From Candidatus Paceibacterota bacterium (GTDB lineage Bacteria > Verrucomicrobiota > Verrucomicrobiia > Limisphaerales > UBA8199), in contig DAOTCE010000003.1 in assembly GCA_035452965.1 (NCBI GenBank), forward strand, positions 248,001-312,000: a stretch of DNA of 64,000 bases. The letters run 5' to 3'. Below the pieces are notes generated by a model, which was given only the letters and a program-made list of their open reading frames with translations, was not told the origin of the DNA and searched no databases. How positions within the stretch are numbered: position 1 is the first letter of the stretch; each line of letters opens with the position of its first letter. Shown piece after piece: positions 25,954-35,444 of the stretch. The position numbers were made by a program, and so were the translations under genes.

Positions 25954-28758
25954 TTACGGCGCGCGGTACAGGAAGACTTTCAGGCGGTCCGACCAGGGCC
26001 CGGTCCCAGCCGGGCTGGAACCGCGCACCCACCAGAGATACGTCCCGGCCCCCATCCCGGGCACGTCCACCGCGAAGGTGCCGGTTGTGGGGTCCACTAC
26101 CGACTCCGTCAGCGTGAACCAGCGGTTAACAAACAAGGCCCCATTTCGCTCGATGTACACTTCATAACTGGTCGCCGCCCGGTCCGCCCTCCAAGTGAGA
26201 CGCTGAGTTCCACTGACCGCCACCACCCCGGAAGGTGAAAGCGGCACAATGTTGCCCGGCGCGGTAGCCTGAACAGCGAAGGAGGAATTTGTGGACCAGG
26301 AGCCAATCCCGGCTGCGTCGCACGCCTGAACCGCCCACGTATAATTGCCCGTCGGCAGATCGGCGGAGGCGGTCCAGTTCGTCGCCCCCTCGACCCATTG
26401 CTCAAGGTAACGGCTCCCGTCGCGGTCAATTGAAACGAGATACTTGGCGGCGACGGGTTCAGATAGCGTCCAGGAGAACTGCGGGCGGGCGGATTGAAGG
26501 GTGGCGTTGTCCAGCGGCATGGCCAGCGCAACGGCTCCCGGCACCGGCGCCTCCTGGGTGATGGTGCAACTGACGTTGGTCCCGTTACCGTTGACGGTTA
26601 CCGTGCCCAGCCGGGCCGCGCCGGTATTCGGCTCGACCACCAATGTGCCCGTGTAGGCCCCGCTGCCTTGGGTGGCGCTGAGCAGCACCCACTCCGGTGC
26701 GTCAATGGTCCACGTGCAACTGCTCCCGGTGCCGATCACAAACGCACCGCTGGCAGCGTTGGCGCTGAACGCGGTCGGGCTCAGGTTGAGCGCATAAGTG
26801 CAAACGGCCGGCCGAGAAGGCACATGGGTGACTGTGACCGTGAAGGTGCGGGAGAAAGTGTTAAAGCTCGCGCCACCATCGTTGACGGTGATGGTGATGG
26901 TGGCCGAGCCATAGGCATTAGTGACCGGTGCAAAGGTGATCGAGCCCGTGGCGCTGGGGCTTATATAGGCAACCGTTGGAGCCGGGATGAGACCCGCGTT
27001 ACTGGAGGAGGCGATAACGGTCAAGGTCTGGTTCTCGTTGGTGGCGCCGGCGCTGATGCCGGAAAGGGCGATGGTTTGAGGTCCGGCGTTTTCGTCAATC
27101 GTGACGCTGGTCAGCGCATTAAGCGTGGGCGGTTGGTTCACCGAATTGACGGTGACGGTGAAGGAGCGGGAGACGACGTTGTTGCTGGCGGCGCTGTCGT
27201 TCACTGTGACGGTAATTGTGGCAGAACCGGAGGCAAGAGCGACGGGCGTGAAAGCGATTGACCCGGTGTGGTTGGGGGTAGTGTAGGTGACCTTTGGAGT
27301 CGGAATCAGACTCGGGTCACTGGAGGTGGCAGTGACGACCAGCGTCTGGTATTCGTTCGGCGCGCCCGCGCTAATGCCGGTGAGGTTGACGGTCTGGAGC
27401 CCGGCACTTTCGTTGAGGGCGAGATCGCTCAGCGGGTCGAGCGTAGGAGCCTGGTTGACTGGGGTCACGTTGACGGTGAAGGTGCGGGCGACGAGGTTGT
27501 TGCTGGCGCCGCCGTCGTTGACGGTCACGGTGATGTTGGCGGAACCGTTGGCGAGGAGGACCGGCCTGAAGGTCAGTGAGCCTGTGGGGTTGGGGCTCGT
27601 GTAATGGATTGTCGGATTCGGGATGATACTCGTGTCATCGGATACCGCGGTGATGGACAGGGTCTGGGTCTCGTTGGCAGCACCGGAGGTGATGCCGGAA
27701 AGGGCGATGGTCTGCAAGGGGGCATCCTCGTCTATGGTGACATCGGCTGGCCGGTCGAGCGTGGGTTGCTGGTTGACCGGGGCAACAGTGACCGTGAAGG
27801 TGCGTGAAACAATGTTGTTGCTCACGCCGTCGTCATTGACGGTGACGGTGATGGTAGCCGAGCCATTCGCTGTGGCGACCGGGGTGAACGAGATGGAGCC
27901 GCTGGCGTTGGGGCTGGTGTAGTTGACCGTGGGATTGGGGATCAGGCTTGGGTTGCTGGAGGAGGCAATCACCGACAGTGTGTCGGCCTCATTGAGCGCG
28001 CCGGAGCCAATGCCGGAGAGGCTGACCGACTGGAGTCCGGCACCTTCGCTGACGGTGACATTGGCCAGCGCGTCGAGGGTGGGGGGCTGGTTCACTGGCA
28101 GGACGGAAGCCGTGAAGACGCGCGAGAACATGTTGTTGTTGGTGCTACCATCGTTAACAGTAACCGTGATACTGGCCTGGCCATTCGCATAGGCAACGGG
28201 GTTGAGGGTGATCGTGCCTGTCTTATCGGGGCTGGTGTAGTTGACTGCCGGAGTCGGGATGAGCCCGGTGTTGCTGGAAGAGGCCGTAACCGTCAACGTC
28301 TGCACTTCGTCCGTGGCGCCCGACGTGATGCCGGACAAGTTGACAACCTGGGGTCCGGCATTCTCATTGAAAACGAGATTAATCACAGGATCGAGCGTAG
28401 GCGGCTGGTTTGAGCCACTCAGCGGAATCAGCGCCGAAGCCTCGGAGGAGAAGTCGCTCTTTAGGCCATAGGTATCAATGGCAAGGGCGGCGAAGAAATA
28501 CATCGTGCCTCCAACCAGATTCGAGATAGTGAGCGTAGTATTGGTGCCAGCCGAAACGCTGTCAGAGTAGGTGCCGCTGGCCACTCCAAAGTGAATTTCG
28601 TACTCGGCAATTATGTTGGTGCCGGCGCTTGGGTTCCAGGTCAGCGTCACTCTGCCGCCAGCCAACGAAGCTAAAGGGGTGTGGATGATGAACACGCCCC
28701 ACAAAAGAGCGATAAGGCCCGCCCGCCTTACCCGATTGGAAAGGTCCGCAAACTTCAT
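25954..28758 (-). CDS. Secreted protein with FN3, five 102-residue repeats, BACON-like and FN3-like domains
   Basis: 934 residues from the ATG at 28758; ATGs at 28776 and 28788 are in frame. A signal peptide (RAGLIALLWGVFIIHTPLA) is followed by a fibronectin-type domain (VTLTWNPSAGTNIIAEYEIH). Then come five tandem repeats of about 102 residues (roughly 28407-26871), each opening QPPTLD..., with NLSGI.SGA.NE.QTL.V.A and ending ATITVTVNDGG.SNN..SRTF. They resemble cadherin-like / VCBS-type extracellular beta repeats. A BACON-like domain (CTYALNLSPTAFSA, CTWTIDAPEWVLLSATQGSG) and fibronectin-like tails complete the protein. Probably extracellular glycan binding or adhesion. It lacks the C-terminal module shared by the four large proteins at the start of the window. 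Confidence 0.88.
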   Translation of the reverse strand: MKFADLSNRVRRAGLIALLWGVFIIHTPLASLAGGRVTLTWNPSAGTNIIAEYEIHFGVASGTYSDSVSAGTNTTLTISNLVGGTMYFFAALAIDTYGLKSDFSSEASALIPLSGSNQPPTLDPVINLVFNENAGPQVVNLSGITSGATDEVQTLTVTASSSNTGLIPTPAVNYTSPDKTGTITLNPVAYANGQASITVTVNDGSTNNNMFSRVFTASVLPVNQPPTLDALANVTVSEGAGLQSVSLSGIGSGALNEADTLSVIASSSNPSLIPNPTVNYTSPNASGSISFTPVATANGSATITVTVNDDGVSNNIVSRTFTVTVAPVNQQPTLDRPADVTIDEDAPLQTIALSGITSGAANETQTLSITAVSDDTSIIPNPTIHYTSPNPTGSLTFRPVLLANGSANITVTVNDGGASNNLVARTFTVNVTPVNQAPTLDPLSDLALNESAGLQTVNLTGISAGAPNEYQTLVVTATSSDPSLIPTPKVTYTTPNHTGSIAFTPVALASGSATITVTVNDSAASNNVVSRSFTVTVNSVNQPPTLNALTSVTIDENAGPQTIALSGISAGATNENQTLTVIASSSNAGLIPAPTVAYISPSATGSITFAPVTNAYGSATITITVNDGGASFNTFSRTFTVTVTHVPSRPAVCTYALNLSPTAFSANAASGAFVIGTGSSCTWTIDAPEWVLLSATQGSGAYTGTLVVEPNTGAARLGTVTVNGNGTNVSCTITQEAPVPGAVALAMPLDNATLQSARPQFSWTLSEPVAAKYLVSIDRDGSRYLEQWVEGATNWTASADLPTGNYTWAVQACDAAGIGSWSTNSSFAVQATAPGNIVPLSPSGVVAVSGTQRLTWRADRAATSYEVYIERNGALFVNRWFTLTESVVDPTTGTFAVDVPGMGAGTYLWWVRGSSPAGTGPWSDRLKVFLYRAP

Positions 28759-29317
28759 TGTACGGCTGCTCCGCATAAATGCTGCCAAGCCGGGGGTGGA
28801 TTCCTTGAGTTGGGGGGCGTTTTGAGCTCAGTGCGGCTCCGCAAACACTGCAGGCTCCGCGCGGTTCTGCGGCCTATCTTCCTTTTTTTCAGGTGCTTAC
28901 AGGTCGAATCGGGGCGGCTGTCCCAGGCGGAATGTCTGGCATTGATCCCTCATAATCGCAAAGCGCCCAGCCCCTGTTGCTACCTTTTCAGACACGCTGT
29001 CTCGTAACCAAGCAGGCCCGAGGTAATTGGTTCATCACGGATTTCCGCGGAGTGATAATGGTGGCTTCCACCCGCACAACCCGGCTGGCCGAGATACAGG
29101 GCACACGAGTGCATCATTGCTCACCGGCCAGAACCGGAAGGGCGCTCCCGCACTGTCCATATTTGGGTCAGTAATGCTGCCTGCTTGCCTTCTCCAGTTG
29201 CCGCTGACCCCAGTACCTCTGGCTTGGCGATACGATGGGGTGGAAGGCCTTGTTAAACGCTCAACGATTGACATCGCGGCCTTCAGAATTAGCCTGCGGC
29301 GAGAATTGTCGTTTCTC
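28759..29317. other. 559-bp intergenic region, no convincing gene
   Basis: Divergent promoters for the secreted repeat protein (minus strand) and the aspartate-dehydrogenase-like gene (plus strand) must lie here. Open frames in it have no family similarity. The central part, 29027-29240, is a copy of a dispersed intergenic repeat described separately. The remaining 28759-29026 holds nothing I recognise. Confidence 0.6.
29027..29240 (+). repeat. Dispersed intergenic repeat, copy 1 (about 214 bp)
   Basis: Collinear with 46580-46810. Shared blocks in order: TTGGTTC, CGGATTTCC, TGGCCGAG, GCTC.CCGGCCAGAACCG, CGCACTGTCCAT, TCTCCAGT and GGCTTGG. In the best 85 bases (29149-29233 against 46716-46800) I count about 67 identities by eye. 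The hairpin ACTGTCC ... GGACAGT seen in the other copy is only partly kept here. Confidence 0.8.
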
Positions 29318-30118
29318 ATGTCAACGAATAGAGCACGAATCGGGTTGATCGGTTTAGGTTACCTCGGGCGCTACGTGTACGAGCAAATTGTATCGAGGCC
29401 CGAACTGGGATTGGACGTCGCTTTCGTGCATGAGCTGGCGGCTGATCGGCTTGCGGGAGTGCCGGCGGAGGCAGCCTTGCCGAATATCACCGCATTCGCC
29501 TCGCGCGGTGCCGACCTTGTCATCGAGATGGCGCATCCGGCGGTCACGCGCCAGTTCGGGGAACAGTTCCTTCGGGAAACCGATTACATGCCGCTTTCCA
29601 TGACGGCCTTTGCTGATGAGGGATTGCAGGACCGGCTGATTGAAACGGCACGGCGCAGTGGCACTTGCCTATTCGTCCCGCACGGGGCGGTGGTTGGTTT
29701 GGACAGCATCTTCGAGGGGCGGGAATTGTGGGAAGAAGTGACAGTGGTGATGAAGAAGAACCCGAAGAACCTCGATTTCAGCGCGGCGCCGCAGCTCAAG
29801 CCGGTGGACGTTGCCAAACCGGTCACCCTTTATGACGGCCCGACCCGCGGTGTGTGCCCGCTGTTCCCGCGCAATGTGAACTCCCACGCGGCGGTGGCAC
29901 TGGCCGGGATCGGGTTTGACCGCACGCGCTCGGTGCTGGTGGCTGATTCGTCACTGGAGGTTTCGGTGATCGGACTGACGGCGCGCGGCAAAGGGGTGGC
30001 GCTGAGGGTTGAACGCTCCAATCCGTTGAAAGGCGTCAGCGGCGCTTTCACGCTCCATTCAACACTTGCCGCAGTGTGCCGCGCCAAAGGCACGGCCGGG
30101 GCGATGCAGATCTGCTGA
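29318..30118 (+). CDS. L-aspartate dehydrogenase-like protein (DUF108 family)
   Basis: 266 residues from ATG 29318; the frame is open upstream through the dispersed repeat, which I exclude. A Rossmann start (IGLIGLGYLGRYVYEQI) is followed by ADLVIEMAHPAVTRQFGEQF, SMTAFAD, VPHGAVVGLD and NVNSHAAVALAG, the motifs of the NadX/DUF108 aspartate dehydrogenases. NadX converts aspartate to iminoaspartate for NAD synthesis or runs the reverse amination. No nad genes are adjacent, so the physiological role is open. Confidence 0.85.
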   Translation: MSTNRARIGLIGLGYLGRYVYEQIVSRPELGLDVAFVHELAADRLAGVPAEAALPNITAFASRGADLVIEMAHPAVTRQFGEQFLRETDYMPLSMTAFADEGLQDRLIETARRSGTCLFVPHGAVVGLDSIFEGRELWEEVTVVMKKNPKNLDFSAAPQLKPVDVAKPVTLYDGPTRGVCPLFPRNVNSHAAVALAGIGFDRTRSVLVADSSLEVSVIGLTARGKGVALRVERSNPLKGVSGAFTLHSTLAAVCRAKGTAGAMQIC

Positions 30119-30148
30119 GAAGCTGCGCGAGCTGCCGACGGCTGCTGA

Positions 30149-30382
30149 CTACTGCGTGCCCCCGGCAACCGCACCACCCGTTGTGGTCGTGGCGCTCTGG
30201 CCAGCCCCAGTTGTGCCAAGATTCACTCCGAAGCCGAACTCCATAAGTGGAACGGAGCCCACCGGCGCCCACGCCATGCCGAAGACAAAGCTGTCCTCTT
30301 CCTCCCCGCATCCCTGCAACAGGGTCATCACGCCCACGGCGGCAATCGCCAAAAGTACTTTTGCTCCAAGTCGTTTGTTCAT
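30149..30382 (-). CDS. Small lipoprotein
   Basis: 77 residues from ATG 30382; a longer in-frame start lacks signal character. The signal is MNKRLGAKVLLAIAAVGVMT followed by the lipobox LLQGC. The mature part is acidic and then hydrophobic/Gly-Thr-rich (FVFGMAWAPVGSVPLMEFGF, TTTTGGAVAGG). Function unknown. It runs opposite to the flanking genes. Confidence 0.72.
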   Translation of the reverse strand: MNKRLGAKVLLAIAAVGVMTLLQGCGEEEDSFVFGMAWAPVGSVPLMEFGFGVNLGTTGAGQSATTTTGGAVAGGTQ

Positions 30383-30565
30383 GATTTGTCTCGCGTAAGT
30401 TGAATGACTACCGTCGCATCCAGACATACACCGGCGGTGTCCGGCAGGCAAGGGGTTTTCACCTTGGTTGGCAATTGCTCACAGCCTTCGCTGAACCGGT
30501 GCTATCCGGGGGGGGCTTTGTACGGTTGTCAATGCGCCTGGGGAACGGCACACTTGACGGCGGTC

Positions 30566-31774
30566 ATGCACAAATTGGTTTCCACCCTCACCGGCCTCGA
30601 GTATCCCTTCGAGCGGTTGGAGGAATTTGCAGATAACGGCGAGGCGCTGGAAGTGAGCGTCGGCGGCATTGAGCGGGCGCAGCCCCGGCCGGGCCCCCAC
30701 ATTTGGGAGCGGTTCGCGGAGTTTCTGCCGTTCCAGCGGGTGAATTCGGCCACCTCGCTCGGCGAAGGGAACACCCCGCTGGTGGGGGCGGGAGAGCGGC
30801 TGAAAGCGTATGCCGGCGTCGAGCGCTTGCTGCTGAAGAACGAGACGCAGAATCCCACCTGGAGCTTCAAGGACCGCGGCTCGCTGGCCTGCGTTTTCAT
30901 GGCGCAGGCGATGGGCGAGCGGACGACGGCGACTATCTCCACGGGGAACATGGGCCATTCCATCGCGGCGTACGGCGCCCGAGCGGATCTCCGCGTGCTT
31001 GTGTTCGTGCCCGAGTTTGTCCCGCGCGAGAAGCTCCTGGCCATGGGCCTCCACGGCGCGGTGGTGATCCGTGTGCGGGCGCCGGATTATGCCCGGATGA
31101 AGGAGGTTGTGCTGGGCCTGGCGGAGGAGTTCAAGTTGCGCATTGTGTCGGGCAACGGTCCCATCCGCGTGGAGGGCTACAAGCTGACCGCCTTCGAGTT
31201 ATATGAGCAAACCCGGGGGGAGCTGCCGGATTACATCGCCGTTCCGACGTCGGCCTGCGGGCATGTTCGCGGGCTGTTCAAAGGCTTCCGTGAACTGCTG
31301 GCGGCCGGGCTCATTCAACGCCTGCCCCGAATGATCGTGGTGCAGGCGGCCAACAACAGCCCGATCGTCAGCGCGATCAAGCAAGGATCAAAGCGGGTGA
31401 TTCCGTTCACGAACTTCCACACGGTAGCCGAGGCCATCACCACGGGTAACCCAAAGGGCGGCGATGAGATCATCGCCAAGGCTTACGCGCATGGCTGGCT
31501 GGCCGAGGACGCCGCCGAGGCGGAGATCCTGGAAGCTCAGCGCGTTCTGGCGCAAGCGGGATGGTTCGTCGAGCCGGCCACGGCGACAACGCTCTGTGCC
31601 GTGAGGAAGCTCAAGGCGGCCGGCAGGATCGGAGCTGAGGATTCGGTCCTGCTCATGTTGACCGGCGCTGGGCTTAAAGACCTGGATGCCCTGAAACACC
31701 AGCCTTGCAGCATCATCGAGAGCAACCTTGACAGCGTGCGGTGTGATGTGGAGCGCGGCCTCAAGGTGCCATGA
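30566..31774 (+). CDS. thrC: Threonine synthase
   Basis: 402 residues from ATG 30566. PLP-binding lysine in NPTWSFKDRGS (K102), substrate/cofactor loops LGEGNTPLV and STGNMGHSIAAYGA, and a serine/glycine region near the C-terminus (LMLTGAGLKD). This is the short (class II-like) threonine synthase of fold-type II PLP enzymes, converting O-phosphohomoserine to threonine. N-terminal lid residues are present (LEYPFERLEEFADNGEALEV). Related fold-type II enzymes such as cysteate synthase cannot be fully excluded by eye. Confidence 0.88.
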   Translation: MHKLVSTLTGLEYPFERLEEFADNGEALEVSVGGIERAQPRPGPHIWERFAEFLPFQRVNSATSLGEGNTPLVGAGERLKAYAGVERLLLKNETQNPTWSFKDRGSLACVFMAQAMGERTTATISTGNMGHSIAAYGARADLRVLVFVPEFVPREKLLAMGLHGAVVIRVRAPDYARMKEVVLGLAEEFKLRIVSGNGPIRVEGYKLTAFELYEQTRGELPDYIAVPTSACGHVRGLFKGFRELLAAGLIQRLPRMIVVQAANNSPIVSAIKQGSKRVIPFTNFHTVAEAITTGNPKGGDEIIAKAYAHGWLAEDAAEAEILEAQRVLAQAGWFVEPATATTLCAVRKLKAAGRIGAEDSVLLMLTGAGLKDLDALKHQPCSIIESNLDSVRCDVERGLKVP

Positions 31775-31869
31775 GACCGCGCTCGAACGCGAGCCTGCTG
31801 TGCCTGCGCTTCATCGTGGGGATTTCTGCGCGGTTGCAAAACCAACTTTGGTGGGGTTAGCTGAGTGGT

Positions 31870-32655
31870 ATGAGCGTGGACACGGTGCTGATTACGGGCG
31901 CATCCTCCGGCATCGGGTTGGAGCTGGCGCGGTGCTTCGCGGCGGAGGGGTGCCGGCTGGCGCTCGTGGCGCGGAAGGGCAATGCGCTCGAAGCGCTTGC
32001 GAGCGAGCTGAGGAAGGCCCACAAGATTCAGGCGCAGGTGATCACCGCCGACCTCGCGCAGCCGGAAGCCCCGACGCGGCTGCTGGCCCATTTGCAGGCG
32101 GCGGGGCTCAAAGTGGACGTGCTGGTGAACAATGCCGGAATCGGGGCGCAAGGCAGGTTCGCGCAACTGCCGCTGGGACGGCAGCTTGAGATGTTGCAGG
32201 TGAATATCACCAGCCTGACACATCTTACGGGCCTTTTGCTGCCGGGCATGCTCGAACGCCGGCGCGGCGGCGTTCTGAATGTCGCCTCGACTGCTGCTTT
32301 TCAGCCCGGTCCTGGCATGACGGTCTATTACGCCACGAAGGCTTATGTGCTGTCGTTCAGTGAAGCCCTGGCCGAGGAACTGGCCGGAACGGGCGTTTCC
32401 GTTACTGCCGTATGCCCCGGTCCAACGGCGACGAACTTCGGCACCGTGGCCAACATGAGGACGCTGGGGATGGTGAAGAAGGTGTCCATGACGGCCGAAG
32501 CGGTTGCCCGCCTCGGGCATCGGGCTTTTCGCAGGGGGAAGGCGGTTGCCGTCACGGGGCTGCGCAACCAGATTCCCGCATTTCTGGTCCGCGTGGTGCC
32601 GCGCGCGGTGGTCCGCAAGATTACCAAACGGCTGAACAACGTAAATTATGCCTGA
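31870..32655 (+). CDS. Short-chain dehydrogenase/reductase (DltE/YqjQ-like)
   Basis: 261 residues. NAD(P) motif TGASSGIG (10-17), NNAGIG (87-92), catalytic S140 and YYATK (Y153, K157): a complete classical SDR. The C-terminal part (RAVVRKITKRLNNV) is like the group of uncharacterised SDRs annotated as DltE/YqjQ. Substrate unknown. Its stop overlaps the next gene by eight bases. Confidence 0.92.
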   Translation: MSVDTVLITGASSGIGLELARCFAAEGCRLALVARKGNALEALASELRKAHKIQAQVITADLAQPEAPTRLLAHLQAAGLKVDVLVNNAGIGAQGRFAQLPLGRQLEMLQVNITSLTHLTGLLLPGMLERRRGGVLNVASTAAFQPGPGMTVYYATKAYVLSFSEALAEELAGTGVSVTAVCPGPTATNFGTVANMRTLGMVKKVSMTAEAVARLGHRAFRRGKAVAVTGLRNQIPAFLVRVVPRAVVRKITKRLNNVNYA

Positions 32656-33334
32656 TACGGATTGGAACTGTCGCCTCGCGCGTTGGCTCACGCTGTTTCT
32701 GGTTGGGGTGGTCGCTGCGGTTGGATTCGCCTCCGTGGCTTCGGCGCAGAGCGCCCCGGCCCGCAAGGGGGCCAAGCGGGGGACGGAGGAGAAGCAAGCT
32801 TGCATCAAGAACCTCAAGGCGATCAACGGCGCTATTCGGGCATTTCAGGCCGAACATCACGACCTGCCCAACTGGCTTTCGGATCTGGTGCCGCAGTACC
32901 TGGACGACTTGAACGTGCTGATCTGCCCGGTCTGCCGCCGCACGGGGCAATCCCTGGCCCGCCCCATGGCAGATCCCAAACTCCCGAGCTCCTATGTTTT
33001 TATGTTCTGCCCGGTGCCGCTGGGCAAGGCGGCCACCAACGCTCCAACCCGCACTCACAGAGAGTGGAGGCGCCGCCAAATGGGCTTGTTGGGGTCGGAC
33101 GTTCCGGTAGTTCAGTGTCGTTTCCACCGGCCGAGGCTAAACCTGGCGTTTGACGGCAAGATATATGAAAGCCCGGTTTCCTGGGAATTGGCTTTTACCA
33201 ACCGGGTCAGCGCGGCGGAGTTGACGCCCGACCGACTATTTGCTGATGAGACCCCGCGACCGGCCAGGGCCACCCAGAAGGCTAGCGCGAAGAAGTCCCG
33301 CCAAGCCGGCACGGAGTCCAATGCGAAGGATTGA
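32648..33334 (+). CDS. Secreted pseudopilin-like protein
   Basis: 228 residues. N-terminal membrane/signal segment (LARWLTLFLVGVVAAVGFAS, then VASAQS). The block CIKNLKAINGAIRAFQAEHH, DLPNWLSDLVPQYL and LICPVCR resembles the helix-plus-globular part of the type II secretion pseudopilin-like proteins common in Planctomycetes and Verrucomicrobiota, but no prepilin peptidase motif is visible. The tail is Lys/Ala-rich. Its start lies inside the SDR gene, so they are probably cotranscribed. Confidence 0.75.
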   Translation: MPDTDWNCRLARWLTLFLVGVVAAVGFASVASAQSAPARKGAKRGTEEKQACIKNLKAINGAIRAFQAEHHDLPNWLSDLVPQYLDDLNVLICPVCRRTGQSLARPMADPKLPSSYVFMFCPVPLGKAATNAPTRTHREWRRRQMGLLGSDVPVVQCRFHRPRLNLAFDGKIYESPVSWELAFTNRVSAAELTPDRLFADETPRPARATQKASAKKSRQAGTESNAKD

Positions 33335-33415
33335 AACGCCGGCTCAGCCCGGCGCTAGCTAGCGCCGCCGTTTTGGGCTTTGGCGTTGAGCCGCTGGATT
33401 CTAGACTGGCGATTC

Positions 33416-35389
33416 ATGTTGACGTTGTCTGGCATCAGCAAGGCGTATGGCGAACGGGTGTTGTTCGCCGACGTCACATTGCAGGTGAACCGTTTGGATC
33501 GGATTGGGCTTGTCGGTCCGAACGGGGCCGGCAAGACCACCCTCTTTTCGATCATACTTGGCGAAGAACCGGCCGACACGGGCAAGATATCCTCCGAGCG
33601 CGGCATCTCGATCGGCTACCTGCCGCAGGAAAACGCGCCGGTCGCGGACGAGACCGTCATCGAGCTGGCCACGGGCATCACGCCGGAATACACGAAACTC
33701 CGCCGCATCCTCAAGGCCTGGGAGGCGGATCACCCAACCGCGGCGCTGCATCCCGAGGAGATCCATGATGATGTGCATGACCGGTTCAACGAGTTGGGCG
33801 GCTATCGCCTGGAAGCCAAGGCCAAGCAGATTCTCGCCGGACTCAGCTTCCGGGAGAAGGACTTCGACCGGCCCGCCCGGGAGATGAGCGGGGGCTGGGT
33901 GATGCGCGCGCACCTGGGACGGCTGTTGACGCAGGAGCCGGACCTGCTCCTGCTGGATGAGCCGACCAACCATCTGGACCTGGAGGCATTGCTCTGGTTC
34001 CAGGATTACTTGAAAGGCTACCCGGGGGCGATTCTCGTCATTTCGCACGACCGCGAGTTTCTCAACCAGTTAGTGGGGAGCATCGTGGAGATTCGCCAAA
34101 GCAAGCTGATCCGCTACCGGGGCGGGTATGACGAATTTCTCGAACAACGCCAGGCCTACGAGGAGCAGTTGCTGGCGGCTTACAAGCACCAGGAGCGCGA
34201 AATCGCCCGGCTCATGGAATTTGTCAATCGCTTTCGCGCCAAAAATACCAAGGCCACGCAAGCCCAGAGCAAGCTCAAGCAGATCGAGCGCATGGACAAG
34301 ATCGAGGCGCCCGAGGGGGAGGATCGCAAGCTCAGTTTCCAATTCCCCCAGCCGCAGCGCAGCGGACTCCGGGTGGTGAAGCTGGAGCACATCCAACATG
34401 CCTACGGCGATAACGTGGTGTACCGCGGTATGAACTTTCAGGCCGAGCGTGGTCAGCGCACCGTGTTGGTGGGCCCAAACGGGGCGGGGAAGTCCACCTT
34501 GCTGAAGATTCTCGCAGGCGTGCTCACGCCGCAGGCGGGCACGCGCACGCTCGGCCACAACGCCAAGGCGGGCTATTACTCGCAGTATCGCGTGGACATG
34601 CTGCACCCGGATCGCACGGTCCTGGAAGAGGCGTTCGACACACCGCAGCGCCTGACCGAGCAATTCGTTCGCACCTTGCTCGGCTGCTTTCTGTTCCGGG
34701 GCGATGATGTGTTCAAGCGGGTCGAGGTGCTGAGCGGCGGCGAGAAGAGCCGCCTGGCGCTGGTGAAGCTCTTGCTGGACCCGCCCAACCTGCTGCTCAT
34801 GGACGAGCCGACCACGCATCTGGACCTGTCCAGCGTTGACGCCCTGGCCTATGCGCTCGACCAGTTTGAAGGCACGCTCGTGTTCATCAGCCATGACGTC
34901 TATTTCATCCGCGCGCTGGCGAACCATGTCGTCCACGTGGATGCCGGCCGGTTGACGCATTACCCTGGCGGCTACCAGTATTACCTGGACAAGACGAAGG
35001 CCCAATCCGAGCGGGCGGGGCTGACGGCGGCTGGAGGCGGGCGGGCGGAAGGCCTGGCCAGCCCAGGCAATCAAGGCACGCGGGAACGCTTGCCCTCCCC
35101 GACGATGGACCGGAAAGCGCAGAAGCGGGTCGAGGCCGAGCAACGCCAGGCGCGCTCGCGGGAACGCAAGGCCCAGCAGCAGTTGGTGCACCGGCTGGAA
35201 AAGGAGATTCAGGAACTTGAGGCCCGACAGGCGGAGATGATCGCCGAGCTGGAGAGGCAGGAGACTTACGAGCAGCCCGGACGCGCGGCGGGGATCAACC
35301 GTGAATTGATGGACGTTCAGCGCCGCCTGGCCGAGCTGAATCCTGAGTGGGAACAGGAAGCTACCCGGTTGGCGGCGCTGGATCGGTAA
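33416..35389 (+). CDS. ABC-F family ATPase (Uup/YheS-like)
   Basis: 657 residues from ATG 33416. Two ATPase cassettes: Walker A GPNGAGKTT with signature REMSGGW and Walker B LLLLDEPTNHL, then Walker A GPNGAGKST with signature VLSGGEKSRLAL and LLLMDEPTTHL. The linker holds the arm region (LLAAYKHQEREIARLMEFVN). No membrane segments, as expected for ABC-F proteins that act on the ribosome. A long C-terminal coiled coil (about 34990-35380; QLVHRLEKEIQELEARQAEM) is Uup-like. Confidence 0.94.
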   Translation: MLTLSGISKAYGERVLFADVTLQVNRLDRIGLVGPNGAGKTTLFSIILGEEPADTGKISSERGISIGYLPQENAPVADETVIELATGITPEYTKLRRILKAWEADHPTAALHPEEIHDDVHDRFNELGGYRLEAKAKQILAGLSFREKDFDRPAREMSGGWVMRAHLGRLLTQEPDLLLLDEPTNHLDLEALLWFQDYLKGYPGAILVISHDREFLNQLVGSIVEIRQSKLIRYRGGYDEFLEQRQAYEEQLLAAYKHQEREIARLMEFVNRFRAKNTKATQAQSKLKQIERMDKIEAPEGEDRKLSFQFPQPQRSGLRVVKLEHIQHAYGDNVVYRGMNFQAERGQRTVLVGPNGAGKSTLLKILAGVLTPQAGTRTLGHNAKAGYYSQYRVDMLHPDRTVLEEAFDTPQRLTEQFVRTLLGCFLFRGDDVFKRVEVLSGGEKSRLALVKLLLDPPNLLLMDEPTTHLDLSSVDALAYALDQFEGTLVFISHDVYFIRALANHVVHVDAGRLTHYPGGYQYYLDKTKAQSERAGLTAAGGGRAEGLASPGNQGTRERLPSPTMDRKAQKRVEAEQRQARSRERKAQQQLVHRLEKEIQELEARQAEMIAELERQETYEQPGRAAGINRELMDVQRRLAELNPEWEQEATRLAALDR

Positions 35390-35444
35390 GCCGCGCTGCA
35401 TCAACCGCCTTGACCTTTGCCCGCGCCCGGCATAGAAGGGCGGC

